From Sulfurovum sp. UBA7648 (GTDB lineage: Bacteria; Campylobacterota; Campylobacteria; Campylobacterales; Sulfurovaceae), in the NCBI GenBank assembly GCA_002483605.1, contig DLIG01000023.1, forward strand, positions 2,446 through 19,444: a stretch of 16,999 nucleotides of DNA, in the 5' to 3' direction. Within the stretch, counting starts at the first letter, position 1. Every line of letters begins with the position of its first letter. The notes below the pieces were generated by a model. The model saw only the letters and a program-made list of their open reading frames with translations, searched no databases and had not been told where the DNA came from. Of the stretch, positions 13,540 through 16,999 are shown piece by piece. The translations under genes were made by a program, and so were the position numbers.

Positions 13540-16500
13540 ATGAGTAATTTTTCATTTTTACAGCATGAGTTTAAACCTTTAGCCAATGAGTCCATAAAGT
13601 CTGAATCAAATATATATGAAGACCCTGAAGTCTCAGCTATATATGCACGAAAAGCATTGGAAAACTCTGTAAAATTTGTCTATAACCTTGATGAAGATTT
13701 GGATAAAAAATTACTCTATGAATTAAATACTTTTGAGCTTATTACTCACCCCACATTTAGCGAAATATTACCGGCCGAACTCATAGATGAACTGCATGTC
13801 ATAAGAAAGATAGGCAACAATGCAACGCATGCCAAACACAATGTTCCTCTTAGTGCCAAAGAGAGCCTTTATGCAAATAAGTGCTTGTTTAAATTTCAAA
13901 GATGGATAGTAGAGGTTTATAGTGATTATGAAGTTTATGAAAACTATGATGAAGCAAAAATAGCAAAGCCTATAAAAGAGTCTCTGGAAGATGTCATAAA
14001 AATCATAGAGGAACAAAAAATATTAGAAGAGGAAAATCAAAAACTCTTAGCAGAGCTTGAAAAACTGAAAACCGCAAACGCAACTATTCCAACAGAAGAG
14101 AAAAGAGTAAAAAAACAAAGAGTGAAAACTTTAGAGGGTATCAACGAGGCTGAAACTAGAGCCTTGATGATTGATTTGGAGTTAAAAGATGCAGGATTTG
14201 ATACTGAAGATTTTGAAAAGAAAAAAGATATAGAGTATAAACTTACTTTAGAAGATGGAAGTACCGGCTTTGCTGATTATGTACTTTGGGATGAAGATGA
14301 TACACCACTAGCTATCATAGAAGCTAAAAAATACTCAAAAAGCGTAAGTGCCGGAAAGTACCAAGCAAAACTATATGCACAGGCTCTACAAAAAGAGTTT
14401 GGCAAAGATTTGCTTATCTTTGTAACCAATGGAAAAGTAATTGAGTACACAAACGGTATCTATCCATTTAGAGAAATTCATAGCATTTTCCCAAAAAATG
14501 AGATAAAAAGAATCCTTTTACAAAAAAATGCAATAGAAAACAACAAGCCATCAACTTATGAGATAAATGAAACTATCACAGATAGAACTTATCAAAAAAG
14601 AGTAATAAAGAGTGTTTTAAAAGAATATGAATCTTATAAGATGAGAGCATTGCTTGTGATGGCAACCGGCACAGGCAAAACTCGTGTAAGTGCAAGTTTG
14701 AGTGATGTGCTTATACGGGCTGACTGGGTGAGAAAGATTTTGTTTTTAGCTGATAGGGTAGAACTTGTAAAACAAGCAAAAAACAACTTCAACGAATACC
14801 TAAGTGAAACATGTACAAATCTCGTAGAAGAGAGAGACCTTGATGCAAGACTTCATTTTGGGACATACGAAACAGTTCATAATCTAATCAAAAAAGGTGA
14901 ATATAATAGTGCCTATTTCGATCTAATAATAGTTGATGAAGCACACAGAACAATATACAAAAAATATAAAGCTATATTTGAATATTTTGATTCATTTATC
15001 TTGGGGCTTACGGCAACACCAACAGAAGAAGTGCATAGAAACACTTATGAGTTTTTTCAAACAGGAGATAAAGAACCAACAGATGCCTATCCGCTTGACC
15101 TTGCTATTAGCGATGGCAATCTTGTGCCATTTAGAGGCAAAGAGATAGATTTAGGTATAGTCAAAAGAGGGATAAGATACGCTGATTTGAGCGATGAAGA
15201 AAAAGAGGAATATGAAGAGAAGTTTGAAGAGGATGAAGGGGAGATATCATCAAGCGAGATAAACGAGAGAATCCTAAATAAAGAGACAAATGAAAAAGTT
15301 TTGAGCTATTTGCATGAATATGGGCTTAAAATAGAAGATGGCAATAAGATTGGCAAAACCATCATCTTTGCAAAAAATAAAAAACATGCAGAATTTATCA
15401 AAAAAATGTTTGATCTCATCTATCCACACAGAACAGATGAAGCCGAAATTATTCATAGTGAGATATCTCATAAAGATAAGCTGATGGATAACTTTAAAAA
15501 TCCAAACAAAAATCCTCAAATAGCTATAAGTGTAGATATGCTTGATACAGGTATAGATGTACCTGAGATTTTAAATCTTGTGTTTTTCAAACCTGTAAAA
15601 TCAAAAACTAAATTTTGGCAAATGATAGGAAGAGGCACAAGACTTTGCCCAAATGTCTTTGGCTACGGAAAACATAAAAAAGAGTTTTATATCTTTGATT
15701 TTGGGATGAATTTTTCATTTTTTGGATTATCTCCCGAAGGAATTGCTTCATCACAAAGCATCTCTTTGGTTGAGAGATTGTTTCTAAAAAGAGTGAATAT
15801 CATAAGAGCACTTGAAGACAGTGAGTTTAAAAATACTTTGGTAAGAAAAGTTAAAGCACAAGTTGATAATTTGGATTTAAAAGATTATAGGCTCAAAAAA
15901 GATAGATTTGTAATCGAAGAGCTACAAAATCAAGAGCTAAACATCATAACGGATAAAATCTATGAAGATTTAAAAACAATCTCTGTATACATAGAAGATG
16001 AAGAAGTTTTAGAAACGCAAAGATTTCAAATGGAGATTTTAAATTCACAAGAGATGATTTTGGCTGATAAAGACAATACCAAATATACAAACGCCTTAAT
16101 GCAAAGATGTTTGATACTCAAATCAAAAGAGAGAACAGTAAATGTTGTTAAAAATAAGATAGATACGATAAATAGAGTTTTAAATAAAGAATATGATTTT
16201 AGAATCATAGAGCATCTAGAGGAGATAAGAATTGAGCTTCAATATATCGCCGACCTTTCAGTCCAAAAAGGCGGAGGCAATCCTGTTGAGACGAATTTTA
16301 AAGATAAGATTGAAGAGATAAGAGATATTAATAATGATGATTATATAGATAAAGCCTCTATAAAAACAGAAGTACAAAAAAGATTTAAAGAATATATGGA
16401 TAAGCTGCTGATTATCCAAAAGTTGCAACATAGTGAGCTTATCACAAGTCAAGACATCGAGTATATAAGACAATATATTTTTAAAGCCGAGAAAAATATC

Positions 16501-16824
16501 GAAGACCAAATCAACGACAACAACGACTTTGAAATCATGGTAAAAAAAATTATCAATGAAACAGATAAAGAAGTTGCAAATAAACTTCTTGATAATTTCT
16601 TGTCAAAAGATAAATATACCCAAAAACAAATCGAGCTTATGAATAGGCTTAAAAATATAGTTTTTGATAAACAATACATAGATATCAAAAAAGCTGTCTT
16701 TAGTATAAAAGATTTATTGGGCAATAATAATCATTCATTATCGGATCAATATTTTAACTTATCGGAAAATGAGCAAGAAGATATTTTGGAAGTTATACAC
16801 ATATTAGAAGAGTTGGCAGCATAA
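13540..16824 (+). CDS. hsdR: Type I restriction endonuclease subunit HsdR with N-terminal DUF4145-like domain
   Basis: The 1094-residue motor and nuclease subunit translocates DNA and cuts at a distance from unmodified sites. An N-terminal DUF4145-like helical domain (about 28-110, with SAIYARKALENSVKFVY and RKIGNNATHA) is followed by a coiled coil (about 150-185). The PD-(D/E)xK nuclease shows D246 and E261-A-K263. The superfamily 2 helicase follows: Walker A ATGTGKT (375-381), DEAH (466-469), GLTATP (489-494), and motif VI MIGRGTR (695-701). The C-terminal 350 residues are helical and should dock the methylase, as in EcoEI-type HsdR. All catalytic motifs are intact, so restriction is probably active. 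It starts 10 bases after hsdS with GGAG upstream. Confidence 0.96.
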   Translation: MSNFSFLQHEFKPLANESIKSESNIYEDPEVSAIYARKALENSVKFVYNLDEDLDKKLLYELNTFELITHPTFSEILPAELIDELHVIRKIGNNATHAKHNVPLSAKESLYANKCLFKFQRWIVEVYSDYEVYENYDEAKIAKPIKESLEDVIKIIEEQKILEEENQKLLAELEKLKTANATIPTEEKRVKKQRVKTLEGINEAETRALMIDLELKDAGFDTEDFEKKKDIEYKLTLEDGSTGFADYVLWDEDDTPLAIIEAKKYSKSVSAGKYQAKLYAQALQKEFGKDLLIFVTNGKVIEYTNGIYPFREIHSIFPKNEIKRILLQKNAIENNKPSTYEINETITDRTYQKRVIKSVLKEYESYKMRALLVMATGTGKTRVSASLSDVLIRADWVRKILFLADRVELVKQAKNNFNEYLSETCTNLVEERDLDARLHFGTYETVHNLIKKGEYNSAYFDLIIVDEAHRTIYKKYKAIFEYFDSFILGLTATPTEEVHRNTYEFFQTGDKEPTDAYPLDLAISDGNLVPFRGKEIDLGIVKRGIRYADLSDEEKEEYEEKFEEDEGEISSSEINERILNKETNEKVLSYLHEYGLKIEDGNKIGKTIIFAKNKKHAEFIKKMFDLIYPHRTDEAEIIHSEISHKDKLMDNFKNPNKNPQIAISVDMLDTGIDVPEILNLVFFKPVKSKTKFWQMIGRGTRLCPNVFGYGKHKKEFYIFDFGMNFSFFGLSPEGIASSQSISLVERLFLKRVNIIRALEDSEFKNTLVRKVKAQVDNLDLKDYRLKKDRFVIEELQNQELNIITDKIYEDLKTISVYIEDEEVLETQRFQMEILNSQEMILADKDNTKYTNALMQRCLILKSKERTVNVVKNKIDTINRVLNKEYDFRIIEHLEEIRIELQYIADLSVQKGGGNPVETNFKDKIEEIRDINNDDYIDKASIKTEVQKRFKEYMDKLLIIQKLQHSELITSQDIEYIRQYIFKAEKNIEDQINDNNDFEIMVKKIINETDKEVANKLLDNFLSKDKYTQKQIELMNRLKNIVFDKQYIDIKKAVFSIKDLLGNNNHSLSDQYFNLSENEQEDILEVIHILEELAA

Positions 16825-16866
16825 TTAATATTATCATTGCCTATTTTGTTTTTTCAATACAATACC

Positions 16867-16884
16867 AATAATTGATTATTTTTT
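16867..16884 (+). terminator. Weak AT hairpin with T run after hsdR
   Basis: AATAA/TTATT with a small loop is followed by TTTT, 42 bases after the hsdR stop. The stem has no G-C pairs, so termination would be inefficient. It is the only terminator-like structure seen after the hsd operon. Confidence 0.25.
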
Positions 16885-16891
16885 AGCAATA

Positions 16892-16926
16892 CAGGGTATA
16901 TAACTCTACTCATTCAGGGTATATAA
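16892..16926. repeat. 12-bp direct repeat CAGGGTATATAA
   Basis: CAGGGTATATAA occurs at 16892-16903 and again at 16915-16926, 23 bases apart. The right copy lies within the end of the probable - strand gene and the left copy lies beyond its stop. It could be a short duplication scar or paired protein-binding sites. Confidence 0.5.
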
Positions 16927-16999
16927 AATACCACCAATTATTCCTATGGTATCAAGTCCATATTTTTTATATTGCTGTAATTTTAATTTACGATTTGTA
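16906..16999 (-). CDS. C-terminal end of a - strand gene running off the right edge
   Basis: On the - strand a frame is open from the window edge to a TAG at 16906-16908 and gives 30 residues: a basic stretch TNRKLKLQQYKKYG, then a hydrophobic Gly/Ile-rich segment with TIGIIGGILYTLNE. This is the kind of tail seen in a small membrane protein. It would be convergent with hsdR. Only 30 codons are visible, so it may also be chance. No family can be named. Confidence 0.4.
   Translation of the reverse strand, partial: TNRKLKLQQYKKYGLDTIGIIGGILYTLNE

Overview
The window reads as a chromosome segment of a mesophilic Campylobacterota (Epsilonproteobacteria) bacterium of the Sulfurimonas/Sulfuricurvum/Sulfurospirillum kind. 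This is an inference from AT-rich coding sequence, TATAAT -10 boxes that mostly lack a clear -35, and the gene families present (ThyX, a dGTPase-like HD protein, BipA and a tRNA cluster). No species call is possible from the sequence alone.

Layout. (1) Positions 1-3859: a type I secretion block on the + strand, made of the C-terminal end of a Lys/Ala/Pro-rich protein with a SPOR-like tail, an ABC permease/ATPase with a degenerate C39-like domain, and an HlyD-family adaptor. The secreted substrate is not in the window. (2) Positions 3950-6125: thyX on the - strand, divergent from a small four-helix-bundle (23S rRNA intervening-sequence type) gene that is translationally coupled to a dGTPase-like gene. 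The divergent promoters share one perfect palindrome. The four-helix-bundle cistron is bracketed by an imperfect inverted repeat, one arm at the predicted mRNA 5' end and the other at the dgt ribosome binding site. (3) Positions 6186-9290: typA/bipA, a small two-helix membrane protein, and purM. (4) Positions 9336-9918: five tRNA genes (Pro-TGG, His-GTG, Arg-TCG, Arg-TCT, Leu-TAG) behind a full-consensus sigma-70 promoter. (5) Positions 9919-10906: about 1 kb without a convincing gene. It holds short ORF fragments and a structured, palindrome-rich stretch with a consensus promoter on the - strand that may drive a small RNA. (6) Positions 10907-16824: a complete-looking type I restriction-modification operon, hsdM-hsdS-hsdR, with very tight spacing. 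(7) Positions 16825-16999: a short tail with a 12-bp direct repeat and the probable C-terminus of a - strand gene running off the right edge.

The left two thirds look like core genome: nucleotide metabolism (thyX, dgt, purM), translation (bipA, tRNAs) and secretion. The part after tRNA-Leu looks accessory: a gene-poor scar at a tRNA 3' end followed by a restriction-modification cassette, as expected of a tRNA-associated insertion hot spot. No integrase or copy of the tRNA 3' end is visible here, so an island boundary is suggested but not proven. The observations most worth checking are the inverted repeat around the four-helix-bundle gene and the candidate structured RNA near 10340-10440.
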